Shown here piece by piece: positions 1-13,213 of a stretch of DNA of 64,000 nucleotides (position 1 is its first letter; the number at the start of each line of letters is the position of its first letter). Source of the stretch: Stomorhina lunata. Taxonomy: Eukaryota; Arthropoda; Insecta; Diptera; Rhiniidae. The notes beneath the pieces are model-generated. The model was not told the origin of the DNA and ran no database searches. It worked only from the letters and a program-made list of their open reading frames with translations. Both the position numbers and the translations under genes were made by a program. The DNA lies in NCBI GenBank assembly GCA_933228675.1, contig OW121744.1:93818574-93882573 (forward strand), in the 5' to 3' direction.

Positions 1-1139
1 AGCAATTGCTGTCTATATGTAGAAAACTCCATTGGTTTTTGTCATCAACATCATCATCTTTGAAGGAATTATTTTTCTTCAACTCAAATGATTTGAGTTT
101 AGGAAAAAGGCTACTGTTTGGATTTGAAATACTTGTGGAATATACATATATGAAGATTTGAATGAACGAGTAGGTACATTGTTATATGCAGAAAGAATGC
201 AAATTTTGATTCTTTTGAAATTTGTTTATAGATTTTGTGGCTTTATTTAAGTACCAGAATTTTACTCTATATATATTTGTTTTTTGGGTTTTATTTGTTT
301 TAGGGGAAGAAAAAATTATGTGGTCTATGGTAATGAGTTTTGATGAAAAAGGCTTAGCTGTCATTCGAGTAGGTTTGGTTTTTCCTCAAAACAATTGATA
401 TTCATAAATTCAAAATTTATTTGAAAATTGTTAAATCATGTTTTTCATTTTATTTATTCTAGTCAGTCTGAGGTATTGCTGGTGGCTTTTGTATGCCTTG
501 AAAATTCTTTCCAAAAAAAAAAGATATTCAAGTGATGAATTTATTTCTGTTATTGGGAAATAAATATGACAAGTTAATTGCCTACTAAAGACGTAAATTT
601 GTTAGACTAGAAATTAAGCTCATATTTTTCAAATTAACCAAAATTTTTGTTTTCCAACAATTTTTATGAAATTTACCAAATGTTACCTTCAAATTCCTTG
701 ATTTCTTATTATAACAAATCTTATATCTTTTTTTAAAGATCTTTTTGGAAGAAAAAAAAACTAAATTTAAATCTTATTGTTAAAGATTTAAATGGAAATT
801 TGTTTAAAAAGTTTAACAATCTGTTAAATCGTTTTGGTGAAGGAAAAAAAAAACAGCATTAAACTGATGCATCTTTAGTTAAAAATCCATTCAAAAATAC
901 TCATACCAAAAAGCCAATCATGATTTTGTGAAAAAAAGCTTTTATTTTAAAACTTCAGCAAAATTGAGGTTTAATTAGTTAGTCACAAAGCTTGTTTCAT
1001 TTTTAATACGAGTGAACGAGAACATGAGCTTTATGAATTTTCCGCTAACATTTACATAGTAAAACGCATTAATTAGCAGCGTTTGCGTTGGCTAGGACAT
1101 GTTAAGCAAGAAAAGCAGGGACCGAAAATAACAAAAATC
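1..1139. other. AT-rich stretch, no gene recognised
   Basis: A+T-rich sequence with many A and T homopolymer runs. I see no open frame with recognisable protein content, no RNA gene and no clear tandem repeat. It is probably intergenic or intronic DNA. Confidence 0.5.
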
Positions 1140-2617
<1,478 letters not shown>

Positions 2618-2639
2618 TTGTTAAAAATCGGATTTTTAT

Positions 2640-3060
2640 CTTTTAGAAAAAAAAATAACAGTTATTTATTGATTATTATTTTTTTGAGTAAAAATAACAG
2701 TTATTTGTAACTTTTATTTTTTTCGAGCAAAAATAAAAGTTATTTTTCAACTTTTATTTTTTCTAGCAAAAATAACAGTTATTTTTGACTTTTATTAATT
2801 CGAGCATAAATAAAAGTTATTTTCTGATTTATATTTTTTCGAGCAGAAATGAAAGTTATTTTTGTATTTTCAATTCCAATTATGATTGCAAAACTCAAAA
2901 AATAACTTTCGTTCATGCTCGAAAAAATAAAAGTCAAAAATAACTGTTATTTTTGTTCGAAAAAATAAAAGTAAGAAAATAACTTTTATTTTTGCTCGAA
3001 ATAAATAAAAGTTAAAAATAACTGTTATTTTTGCTCAAAAAAAAAATAAAAATAAATAAA
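2640..3060. repeat. palindromic minisatellite (AATAACAGTTATT type)
   Basis: Units of roughly 40-50 bp carry AAAATAACAGTTATTTTT, ACTTTTATTTTTTCGAGC and variants. Units left of about 2870 read in one orientation; those right of about 2890 are their reverse complement (GCTCGAAAAAATAAAAGT). The whole block is therefore a large imperfect inverted repeat with a non-repetitive centre near 2870-2890. The same units recur at 9204-9360 and 9490-9690. Confidence 0.85.
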
Positions 3061-4490
3061 TAACTAGCCTACGAAATTAGAGAATATGAGCTCAAGATAG
3101 AAAAGCATGCAATTCTTAAATATGATCGACCCTTGACCTAAACAGTAGTTTGGAGCGAAAAACAACTTTTATTGAAATCCAATACGCCTGGGTTAAAAAT
3201 TGATGCTCTACGTCCTAAGAAGCTCAGAAAAAAAATTTTCTTCCTAGGTCAATGTCCTGAGGTGGCGCACAGGACATTTATTTATAGAACCAATTTGTAA
3301 GGGGAAAAATGGGACTTGTTTTGGTTTTTGGTTAATTTCAACCAATAAAAATATGTTTTAGACAAAATTACTAATTGGATGTAGAAGACAATTAGCAAAA
3401 CCAGCCAAACCAGCTTTGATTAGAGTCATAAAAACTAAAAATCCATGCAGTAGTTTTTAAGTAATTGCAATTTGCCCCAGAAAATTCGTGTCCTTTTCAA
3501 CACGCCTTAGGATATGCAGCAAAAAAAAATATTTTTAGAGTACAGAAATTACCAAGTAAGCCTTTCATTATCATCTAAAGACTTACAAGTACCAAATAAT
3601 TTAAATTTATAAAAATATAATTAAATTTACATAGTTTTTTTATGCTGGAAAATGGTCATTTATTTTAAGGACCGTTTCAAAACTCACTTTTTAAGTTTTG
3701 GAAAATTTTGTTAAAAAAATATTCAAAATTTCAAAATTTTTGATCGGCATGTTAAAATAGACAAGTGTGTTAATAAAATCCAAAGAAGTTCAGTTTGATA
3801 TCTCATATAGTTTCACCGTACCTGCGACTTGAAATCATAAAATTTCGCGAAAAAGTAAATTTTTGAACATTGTTTAAGTGGATGCATATCAAATTTTATT
3901 TAAATTTTCTTTTGATAAAGCTCATAATGAATTTTATTGCCCAATCAATGAGGAATGTTCACTAGAAGTTTCCTTGATATTAGGTGAGCTTAACCCTTTT
4001 TTTTCATCGGGGTCAAAGGTCAAAATTTTTAGTATCAAAAATACGAAATGTTATAAATTTAGTGGCGAATTTCGATCAAAATTAATATAATTTCGATCAA
4101 AATTAATATAAGTTATTTTTAGGAATGGTTATATTGTTTTATTAAAAATATTTTATTTAACCCTTAACAGACATGGAGACTAAAATGACCCACATTTTTT
4201 TCGAAAATTCATGAAGGGAAATCCCCAAAATTGTTTTACAGCTTAAGTGATGACAACAGATTTAATAAAATTAATCAATAAAATAAAACAAATATTTAAA
4301 TTTTCGAAAAAAATTCGCTATATTTTTAAATAAAGATCAACTGATTCAGTGAACGATCAACCAACAGCCGTACATCAATGAAACGAAAGCTCTAATGAAA
4401 ACATCGACGCTGTCCGTGAGAGTAGGTAGGAGCGTTCGATTTCGCGTAGCTTACTTATTCCGCGTAGAATTCCGCCTTTCAATATGATGA
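3061..4490. other. AT-rich stretch, no gene recognised
   Basis: There is a 70-codon open frame at 3878-4090, but it has no recognisable domain and is the length expected by chance in such DNA. A short direct duplication, TTTCGATCAAAATTAATATA, occurs at about 4070-4110. Nothing else can be supported. Confidence 0.5.
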
Positions 4491-4885
4491 ATACTTCATC
4501 GTAACTTTGGAATGTACCCGTACAGAATTCAACTGACAGACGAACTAAAGGGAAGTGATCATAGACAATGTCGTTTATTTGCTGAATTAGCTGCAATGAG
4601 GGCCATTTCTTGATAAAAAAAAGTTACGAGAACAAACAAAGCTATAAAGTCACTGTTTCATGTTGGTTTTGAGCTAGAGGAGTCATCGGTTCATATTTCA
4701 TCCAATACGACGTTGTTCACTATCGATGGCGAGCGCTTAGATCTATGATTACCAACTCATTTTAGTGTAATTTTGAAATGTACCGGTACAAAATTCAACT
4801 GACAGACAAACTGAAGGGAGGCGATTATAGACAATGAAATATGTACATTTGCTGAATTAGTAGCGATGAGGCCCATTTCTTGAGA
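4491..4885. repeat. diverged direct duplication of about 115 bp
   Basis: Two diverged copies lie about 270 bp apart, near 4498-4610 and 4768-4885. Both contain AATTCAACTGACAGAC followed by AACT(A/G)AAGGGA and then TGCTGAATTAG. A 73-codon minus-strand frame overlaps the first copy (4375-4596) but is broken in the second, so I do not call it a gene. Confidence 0.6.
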
Positions 4886-6334
4886 TAATCGGTCCACATT
4901 TGACCCTTGCTCTCATATAAGTCCAAATAACGAAAACGGCTTAAATATATAAGTTTTGAGAAAATGTTAGTATGATGGCAAAATTTAGCAAATATTTGTC
5001 TTTATACAGGAAAAATAACCTCAGTGGCGAATGGTATCGTATGCTCGGGCTTGACCGACTATAGCACTTTCATACTTGTTATACCCTTCACCACCATATG
5101 TGGAAAGGGCATTATAAGTTTGTCTTAGACCCACCTTTTAGTATACCAATAGGCTTAGAATCACTTTCTGAGTCGATTTAGCGATGTCCGTCCGTCCGTC
5201 CGTCTGGCTGGCTGGCTGGACCCCCATGTAAACCTTGTAATCAAACTACAGGTCGCAATTCTTAAGATAATTTGATGAAATTTGACACGGATTATTTTTT
5301 TGATAATGAGACCATGGCTATTAAAATTCGTCAAAATCGGTTCATTATTTATGGTACCTCCCATAGGTCCCATTTCCCGGAATTGATATATTGGCCACAA
5401 ATATCAATAATTTTTCATGAAATTTAAATTAAATATTGCTTATGTAAACTAAAATCACTGTACTAAATTTCGTTGAAATCGGTCCACATTTGACCATAGC
5501 TCCCATACAAACTTTTCTTTAAAAACGCACTAAATGGGTATTATAAGTTTGTGCTGATGTATGTAACGCATGGAAATATTTGTCTTAGACCCACCTTTTA
5601 GTATACCAATAGGCTTAGAATCACTTTCTGAGTCGATTTAGCGATGTCCGTCCGTCCGTAGGTCTGGCTGGCTACGGGGGTCCAGCCAGCCAGACGGACG
5701 GACGGTAAACCTTGTAATCAAACTACAGGTAGCAATTCTAAAGATAATTTGATGAAATTTTGCATGGATCATTTTTTTGATAATGAAACCATGGCTATTG
5801 AAATTTGTCAAAATCGGTCCATTATTTCTGGTACCTCCCATAGGTCCCACTTCCCGGAATTGATATAGTGGCCACAAATATCAATATTTTTTCATGAAAT
5901 TTAAATCAAATATTGCTTATGTAAACGAAAATCACTGTACCATTTAAATTTCGTTAAAATTGGTCCACATTTGACCACAGCTCCCATACAAACTTTTCTT
6001 TAAAAACGCACTAAATGAGACAAAAATTTACTAAAACGCTCGTAAATCTGAAGATAATGGGAATTTTAAGTTTATTTTTTGCGTGCATAATTTTTGTAAC
6101 AACCGTAATCAATTTGCTAAATTTCGAGATAATCGGTCCACATTTGACCCTAGCTCTCATATAAGTCCAAATGTCTGAAGCAGTTTAAATATATAAGTTT
6201 TGAAAAAATGTTTGTATGATGGCAAAATTTAGCAAATATTTGTCTTTATACAGGAAAAATAACACCTTTGACCTTAGTGGTAAAGGGTATCATATGGTCG
6301 GGCTTGACCGACTATAGCACTTTCTTACTTGTTT
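4885..6334 (+). repeat. cluster of three mini-me-like copies
   Basis: A 3' tail fragment occupies about 4885-5078. Copy A (about 5080-5530) starts TATACCCTTCACCACCATA and lacks its 3' half. Copy B (about 5531-6334) lacks the first bases but is otherwise full. Shared landmarks are the 5' TATACCC...GGGTATTATAAG, GAGTCGATTTAGCGATGTCC with a GTCC/GGCT tract, CTCCCATACAAACTTTTCTT, and a 3' hairpin GTCGG/CCGAC followed by TATAGCACTTTCTTACTTGT. No protein is encoded; open frames of 79 codons inside are translations of the repeat. Confidence 0.85.
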
Positions 6335-7320
6335 TTATATAGTTCTGGACCAAGTTGCTTTGAGAATGAAATTGAAGATGAAGCAAAAATACTGTATTCC
6401 ACCAACAGAGAACTCTAGTCTTTTTTGAGGGCTCATCAGATCGAAAATTATATAAATATTCGATTATCTGGAGAAGGTCAAGGCCTGACAGCTTCAATAG
6501 GTGGAGAGATGGAAAAAGAAACAGATTCACGAGGTATGCCTAAAGATAAAGCCAGTCTTCATTGAAGGCTCATGAGACTAAAGATCATAGAAATATTTAA
6601 CTATCGGGGGAACGGCAACACCAGGCCACTTTAATAGATGGAGGATGAATCCAATTTAGGAGGCATTGCTTAAAAAGAACATCAGCCTACTTTAAGGGTT
6701 CATGAGACCAGAGATCATAGAAATATGGTACCATCTGGAGAATAATAGATCAATAGTCTTCTTCTGTTATCCTTGACTCCCAGTGGAGCATAGGGCCTCA
6801 ATTGGTTTCATTCATCAGGATGTTCTTGCATAGATTAGGCACCTCCAAAATCCTTCTGCCAGCTGCCGTAGCAGGGGGATTTCTCGCATGATTACCCCTT
6901 GGAGTAGTATATTCTGTTATGTTGTTTCTTTCCATGCATAAAACATCGTAAGTGTTAAGTCGATGGATGATGAGTCCAAAGACAAGAGCCACGTTTGTAC
7001 AGCGAGTCGCTCGATCCGAGACAGACACCCGCTTGTAGCCGCAACTAACATGTTGAACAGACGCTACAGTTCCGTACTTTACAAAGTACAATTATCTTAG
7101 ACCCTTAGACCAAATACGTCGGAATGGCTCCAAGATAACTCCCTCTCACGTTGGCCGTGACCTAGAATCTCACTCGGGTTATTTACCGCATCTTCAACTA
7201 GGTTGCTCAGGTTTCCAGGATGTACCACTAGGAGGTGTGAGTAGGAATTGAATACTGTTATTACCTGTTAGCAGGAAACCCAGGCAACAACTGCATACCA
7301 TTTACATCCCATAGATCAAT
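6335..7320 (-). other. less AT-rich unique block, possible decayed retroelement
   Basis: This block is less AT-rich than its surroundings and free of the window's repeats. On the minus strand there are short open pieces (72 codons at 6312-6530, 97 codons at 6798-7091) but no continuous coding frame and no domain I can name. The minus-strand text faintly resembles the 3' part of a non-LTR retrotransposon, but I see no reverse-transcriptase motif. Three loosely repeated segments with the sense of CTCATGAGACTAAAGATCAT occur near 6430, 6570 and 6700. Confidence 0.25.
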
Positions 7321-8410
7321 AGTAGGGAAAATCAATGATGTAGGGAAAGTCAATGGGATGCTGCCTTGAGAACTTATGCAATGCATTAGACAAAATCAAA
7401 GTCGGGTTGCAAGAAGAATTATGGAAAACGAAGAAGAAACACTGGAGAGATGAAATATTGTGTCTCTACCCGTATAACGCCGTTTTCAACAAGCAAGTCC
7501 TATTTGTATCAACTCCGAATAGCTTAAACAAAATTCGACCACTTACTTTTCTGTTACCTAAAACTTAACTTCCTGTTTACCAATATTTCCCTTCAATCTA
7601 CTCTTAAATTGATTTTAAATCGAAAAACTATTTAAATTCAAACAACAATAAACCTCAAGCTCCTTTTGGCCAAATTTTAATGCAAATTATGATGGGAAAA
7701 TTCAAATTAAACTCCACTAATGAATCGTTGACATTATCGACAACAGTCATGGTGGCTTACTGTTGCTGTTGCTGTAGTTGTTTTTATATTTTTTGTCTCC
7801 TTTCCAGCGTTTTAACAATCATGTTTCCTTCATTTAAAAGGGGGGTCTCTTATATATTATTCAAAATCACATTTCATTACTCCAGACAAATCGCTCTAGG
7901 CTAAGATCGTTTTTCAATGATTTGTCTAGTGGTTAGTTAAGATTTCGTTCGTGTTTAAGGTTTTTTGTTTCAGAGTTTTGTTTTTTTTTTCTTCTATTTT
8001 TTTCTTTATTTTAGCTTGTTGGTCTTTTAAAGATGAAAACTTTTTGATTAAGTGCAGAAAGGAAAAAAAAACGAAAAACGCAAGAAAATCCAAAACCTTA
8101 GCTAAGATAATGAAGTGATTAAATAAGAGATTTTTAACAGTTATAAAAATAAATAAATTTATTCAAATTGTATTTAAACAATGAAAAATTCCTAAGGGGA
8201 AAATGTTTTTTTTTAAGTTTTCTTTGTTTTTTTGTGGAAGTTTCAATTACGGAAGTTTGAGAGATAATTTGATGAAAAGCGTTTTGAATTTAGAATGATT
8301 TTATTAACAAAATACAATGGCTAATTTTTGTAGTAGTAATATACATTTTTTAACTAATTTGTTATTAAATTGAACTCATGCAGATAATATGGCAAAAACA
8401 TCCGGACGCT
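7321..8410. other. unique AT-rich stretch, no gene recognised
   Basis: Apparently single-copy DNA. Small open frames at 7353-7568 (71 codons) and 7680-7904 (74 codons) have no recognisable domains; the second includes a run of cysteines from a TGTTGC repeat at about 7760. I would not annotate either as a gene. Confidence 0.45.
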
Positions 8411-8449
8411 CACACTGTGTAGCGTCCGTCACAGGAATAAAGGTTTTTT

Positions 8450-9203
8450 ATACCCTTTACCACCACAGGTGAAATATTTGTCTTAGACCCTCCTTTTAGT
8501 ACACCAATAGACTTAGAATCACTTTCTGAGTAGATTTAGCGATGTCAGTGCGTCCGTCTGGCTAGACGGCTGGCTGGACCCCCATGTAAACCTTGTAATC
8601 AAACTACAGGTCACAATTCTTAAGATAATTTGATTAAATTTGGCACAAATCATTTTTTTTTTTGATAATGGGATCATAGCTATCGAAATCCGTCAAAATC
8701 GGTCCATTATTTCCGGTACCTCTCATAGGTCCCAATTCCCGGAATTGATATATTGGCCACAAATATCAATATTTTTCTAGAAATTTAAACCAAATACTAC
8801 TTCTGTAAACTTAAATCTCTGCACCAAATTTCGTTGAAATCGGTCTACACTTGACCATAGCTCCCATACAAACTTCTTTTTAAAAACGCACTAAATGAGA
8901 CAAAAATCACTTAAAATCACTAAAATCTAAAGATATTGAGATTTTTTGCATATATAATTTTTGTAACAACTGTAATCAATTTGCCAAATTTTGAAATAAT
9001 CAGTCCACATTTGACCCTAGCTCTCATATAAGTCAAATTGACAAAAACAGCTTAAATATATAAGTTTTGAGAAAATGTTTGTATGATGGCAAAATTTAGC
9101 AAATATTTGTCTTTATACAGGAAAAAGAACACCTTTGACCATAATGGTAAAGGGTATCGTATGGTCGGTCTTTACCGACTATAGCACTTTCTTACTTGTT
9201 TTT
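8450..9203 (+). repeat. mini-me-like copy C
   Basis: It starts TATACCCTTTACCACCACAGG immediately after the inverted end at 8411-8449 and runs through the GATGTCAGTGCGTCCGTCTGG tract. It ends with the GTCGG/CCGAC hairpin and CTTACTTGTT. The head is shortened relative to copy B: it lacks the GTGCTGATGTATG portion. Confidence 0.85.
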
Positions 9204-9360
9204 TAACTATTATTTTTCGAGCAAAAATAACAGTTAATTTTGACTTTTATTTTTTCGAGCTTGAATAGAATTTATTTTTTGACTTTTACTTTTTCGAGCA
9301 GAAATAAAAGTTATTTTTTTACTTATATTTTTTCGAGCAGAAATCTCGAATTTTTTTTTA
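9204..9360. repeat. minisatellite of the AATAACAGTTATT type
   Basis: Three to four units match the palindromic minisatellite at 2640-3060 (ACTTTTATTTTTTCGAGC and AAATAAAAGTTATTTTTT). It abuts the 3' terminus of the preceding mini-me-like copy. Confidence 0.8.
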
Positions 9361-9429
9361 AATATCACATATTATATGTATGTATTTCTCTAAGACTTAA
9401 GGAAGACTTGTTAAATTGTTGGTCCATAT

Positions 9430-9490
9430 TTAACCTTATTAGTGAAGGGTATGATATAGTTGGGCTTGATCGACTATAGCTTTTTTACTA
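9430..9490 (+). repeat. mini-me-like 3' tail fragment
   Basis: A diverged 3' end only: GTGAAGGGTATGATATAGTT, then a decayed hairpin and CGACTATAGC. It is sandwiched between two blocks of the same minisatellite. Confidence 0.6.
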
Positions 9491-9690
9491 GTTTTTTTTA
9501 TTGCTATTTTTTCGAGCAGAAATAAAAGTAATTTTTTGCCTTTAATTTTATCGATAAAAATAACAGTTATTTTTGACTTTTATTTTTTCGAGCATGAATA
9601 AAATTTATTTTTTGACTTTTACTTTTTCGAGCAGAAATAAAAGTTATTTTTTTACTTATATTTTTTCGAGCAGAAATAAAAGTTATTTTT
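9490..9690. repeat. second minisatellite block of the same type
   Basis: Four to five units with AGCAGAAATAAAAGTTATTT and ACTTTTATTTTTTCGAGC, the same family and orientation as 9204-9360. Part of the text at 9555-9690 nearly repeats 9215-9350, suggesting a duplication that flanks the tail fragment. Confidence 0.8.
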
Positions 9691-10580
9691 GTTAAAATTC
9701 ATGATAAATTCAATAAAACATTTTTCAAACAAAGATAATTTTTCAGTGAAAATAATTTGATATGGGCAAATCCTGCATGACGGACGATACATTTGTACAG
9801 GTTTTGTTGTACTTAAATAAATACCATTGTCGTTTTAGACAAGATATCTTTGCACAGATTACAACAAATAGTATTAGCCCATCAATTGTGCTATCGAATG
9901 GCGTTTGTTAACATACTTGTTTTGGAAGGAAAAGATATTCGCCTTTAAAGTGCTGTGACGGACGCAACAAAAAATGGAAGTGACTTTTTTCAAGACGTAT
10001 TTCTATAAATTTGATCAAATCGGTTATAGTAATAAAAAACTTGTAAATATATTGAAGATAGAGGAAAATCAGAGGATTACAAAACAGCTTTTATAAAATA
10101 TTTTTAAGTTTCCGGTTTCACCAAAACTCCATAAATGTACTGTTGCGGACGCTATTTGACGGATGATACAGTTTTTACGACGATACATGTTTTTTATTAG
10201 GAAAAAATTCATATTTAATATTTTTTTAAGGATTCGTAAATCAGTGAAAATAATGGTTTTATTTGGTCCCGAATTTCATCTTCTTCCTTTTCATGTTCGC
10301 GGTTAAAATACGATTTTTGGGCACAATTTAATATTTCACAAAACGTCCAAATACATATATTTATTTAAAGTTTCATACTTTTTACATCTTATTTTTCATC
10401 GCAGGAATGCTGCGGCTAGCTGTTAGAGCGTCCCAAAAATAAAAAAAAATTTGAATTTCAAAATCATCAAATTTGCCCCACTGTATATTTTTTTAACACC
10501 TAATATCTTAAATTTAATCTGTGAATATAGACAGTGTTATTGCTTTATGAATAAGACAGACATGTGTTTGTAAATTTTGT
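9691..10580. other. unique stretch with recurring GACGGACGC motif
   Basis: No gene is seen. Versions of CTGTGACGGACGCTATA recur near 9778, 9953, 10141-10160 and 10617, and match the inverted ends at 8411 and 12578. The rest is AT-rich with no other structure I can support. Confidence 0.5.
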
Positions 10581-10969
10581 ATTATATAAATATTATTTTG
10601 TAAAGAATATATACTGTGAAGGACGCTATACACTTTTCTTTACATATTATTTTGTAAAATCTTATATTCTTAAACGAACAATAATTGTAAGTATCTATAC
10701 CCACTGTCCAAATATTATCAAAATCGTTAGAACGATAGTTTTTTTGGTACCTTTTTAACCCACTCTTATATTTTAAACTAAAGAATATAGAGAGAAACTT
10801 TGTACTGAAATCAATAGATGTAAAAGAAACATGAAACAAAAAAGGGATAAAATGATAACTTAACATCTCCAAAGTAATATGATTAGGAACATTATGCTAA
10901 CTGTTTTTTAATAAAATGTACCGAATTCAATTAGCACCAAAAAAGTACCAAATATGCATATGGAACTTT

Positions 10970-10974
10970 TATAT

Positions 10975-11007
<33 letters not shown>

Positions 11008-11008
11008 G
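10970..11008. repeat. (TA)n microsatellite
   Basis: A TA dinucleotide tract with one AAATA interruption. It sits at the breakpoint where the first copy of the internal 236-bp duplication ends. Copy 2 of this element also carries a TA tract (26416-26515). Confidence 0.95.
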
Positions 11009-11589
11009 AATGGCTATCTCGAAAACGGCTCTAACGATTTTGATAATATTTGGACAGTGGGTATCTTTTGTATAGGTCGAAGAAGAAGGGACTTTTGGAA
11101 CTTTTGCCTCTAAGAGGGTAAAAACGGGTAAAAAGGGAAAAAAATCGAAAACGCTATATCTCCTAAAGTAATAGGTATAGAAACAAAATTAAAATTACGT
11201 TTTAAACAGCTATGAAAATAAGCGGACAGGTGTTTGGTACTTTTTGAAACTATGTCCAATAGGGGGTAAAAAAGGGTGAAAATAGTTTTTTTGGTACCTT
11301 TTTAACCCACTCTTATATTTTAAACTAAAGAATATAGAGAGAAACTTTGTACTGAAATCAATAGATGTAAAAGAAACATGAAACAAAAAAGGGATAAAAT
11401 GATAACTTAACATCTCCAAAGTAATATGATTAGGAACATTATGCTAACTGTTTTTTAATAAAATGTACCGAATTCAATTAGCACCAAAAAAGTACCAAAT
11501 ATGCATATGGAACTTTTAGAAATTGGGGAATAAAAAAGGGGATAAATTAGTATTATTTTAAACAAATCAATGTTTGTCTGTATGTATGT

Positions 11590-12240
11590 TCTTTATAGAA
11601 TAGTAAACTGTGAATTTGATCATGTTATGCTCTTTAGCGAAGATGTTGCGGATAAGCCGGCGAAGGTTTTTAAGATGATAAGACTAATTTCCGACAGATG
11701 GCGCCACTGAAAATTACTAAAACTTAATTAAATCGTAATCTGTACATTTAATCATGCTACAATCTTTAGCAAAGTTGTTGCACATGAGCCGTCGAAGGTT
11801 TCCTAGTTGGTATGAAGAAATTTCGACAGGTGGCGCCACTGAAATTAACTCAAAGTCAATTTAATCGTAAGCTGTACATTTAATCATGCTATAATCTTCA
11901 GCAAAGTTGTTACGGATAAGCCGAAGAAGGTTTATGAATTGGAATGAGCAAAGTCCGACAGGTGGCGCCACAGAAAATTACTCAAAGTGAATTAAATCGT
12001 AAACTGTGCATTTGATCATGTTATAATCATAAGCAAAGTTGTTACGAATAAGCAGACAAAGGTTTCTTATATGGTATGAACACTTCAGGTGGCGCCACTG
12101 CAAACTACTGAAAATGAATTAAATCGTAAACTGTGCATTTGATCAGACTATAATCTTTAGTAAAGTTGTTGCGCATGAGTCGACGGATGTTTCTGTTGGT
12201 ATGAATAATTACCAAAATTATTAAAATGAGTTAAACTGTA
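11590..12240. repeat. five tandem units of about 130 bp with TGGCGCCA core
   Basis: Each unit has AA(A/T)CTGTACATTT or a close form, then GATCATG, TTTAGCAAAGTTGTTG and GAGCCG-CGAAGGTTT. The first four units carry the perfect 8-bp palindrome TGGCGCCA, mostly as GTGGCGCCAC; the fifth has lost it. Units differ by scattered substitutions, so the tandem is old. Confidence 0.85.
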
Positions 12241-12427
12241 AACTATGCAAACTATGTGTTGGTCGGACAAAATAAGTAAAATAATTCAAAATTAACTGAA
12301 TATTTGTACAATATCTTTCCTCTAAATTTAATTTAGCACTTTATAATATAAAATATATAAAAACTTTATAATTTGCCTCAAAATGCTTACCATAAACCTC
12401 CGAGCAAGGCTCGGTCAACCAGGTACT

Positions 12428-13213
12428 GCTATATAAACATCTATATATTTTTAGCCTAATGTTAAGCTTAGTATAAGTTCTCTTTACGAACCAAGTTCAT
12501 TTGGAGAAAAAAGAAAAATTGCACTAGTCAAATTAAAAAAAAAAACCTTTATTTCTGTGACGGACGCTATACACTGTGAACCGTTTTTTACTTGACGTTA
12601 TTTATATCACTCCAATTACTTTGGATAAGGTCTTTTACGTCTAGTTATATAAAATTAAGCAGACTTTGAGCCCCTACTAAAACTTGATACCTAAATGGTT
12701 GTTTTTGCGATTTTTATGAACTTTTAAAAAACCTATTATTTTAAGAAATGAATAAAAATTCGAGATGGGTTCAAATAAAGACCTGTCATTCACGAAGAGA
12801 CCAATCAAAAATTGTATCCATTAAATATTCAAAAGGATAACTTTTTCCATAAACAGAAATATGTGATTTTAAAATTTTGTCCTTGGCTTAATGTTTTTCA
12901 GATTTGCCCATATCTAAAATTGAAAACACTACAGATAACATATGGTTTTCAATTTGAACAATAAATGTTCAATATTAGTTTGGCTGTAATTGTCAATTCC
13001 TTGTAGAATATAATTTCTGGACATTTTAAACATTCAAAGTGTTGCCCAATTTAATATGATTTTTCATTTAATTCAAAATTTCTACATTCAAAGTTTTTTT
13101 GCTTTAAGTCCATTATAACAATGTTCGACATTTTCATACACAATATAACACCAAACCCGAAAAAAATACTGAATGTGAAAAAATTAGAAGAAAATCGAGA
13201 CAACGAAAAAAAA
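12428..13213. other. AT-rich stretch, no gene recognised
   Basis: It includes the right inverted end at about 12541-12578 (CTGTGACGGACGCTATACAC then TGTG). Otherwise no coding or repeat structure is evident. Confidence 0.5.

Larger units (their letters stand above)
10651..12427. repeat. Helitron-like dispersed repeat, copy 1
   Basis: It is homologous to 26393-27580 through most of its length. It contains a nearly exact internal duplication (about 10735-10970 and 11282-11517, offset 547 bp), a (TA)n tract and about five tandem units of 125-130 bp. The terminal hairpin CCGAGC-AAG-GCTCGG (12400-12414) is followed by TCAACCAGGTACT. Both copies end at the same GGTACT, so the 3' boundary is good. 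The hairpin near the end is reminiscent of Helitrons, but the CTRR ending is absent, so the class is uncertain. No protein is encoded. Confidence 0.7.
8411..12578. mobile_element. candidate decayed element with inverted CACAGTG-like ends
   Basis: The left end at 8411 and the reverse complement of the right end at 12578 agree over about 38 bases with a few mismatches. Shared text includes TAGCGTCCGTCACAG followed by AATAAAGGTTTTT. The outermost bases are CACACTGTGT on the left and CACAGTGTAT on the right. I see no matching target duplication (left flank ACGCT, right flank AACCG) and no transposase. The interior is filled with a mini-me-like copy, minisatellite blocks and a Helitron-like repeat, so if this was one transposon it is heavily invaded. 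Alternatively these are independent fragments of one family that happen to lie in inverted order. Confidence 0.35.

Noticed and set aside
5161..5877. Two similar 79-codon minus-strand frames, also seen at 13693-13905
   Set aside because: They are parts of mini-me-like dispersed repeats; apparent conservation reflects repeat copies, not coding constraint.
6798..7091. 97-codon minus-strand frame in the less AT-rich block
   Set aside because: No domain is recognisable and the frame does not continue; it is kept only as a possible retroelement relic.
12400..12427. Hairpin plus tail as a definite Helitron 3' end
   Set aside because: The hairpin fits, but the CTRR terminus is missing and the matching 5' TC end was not identified, so the class is left tentative.
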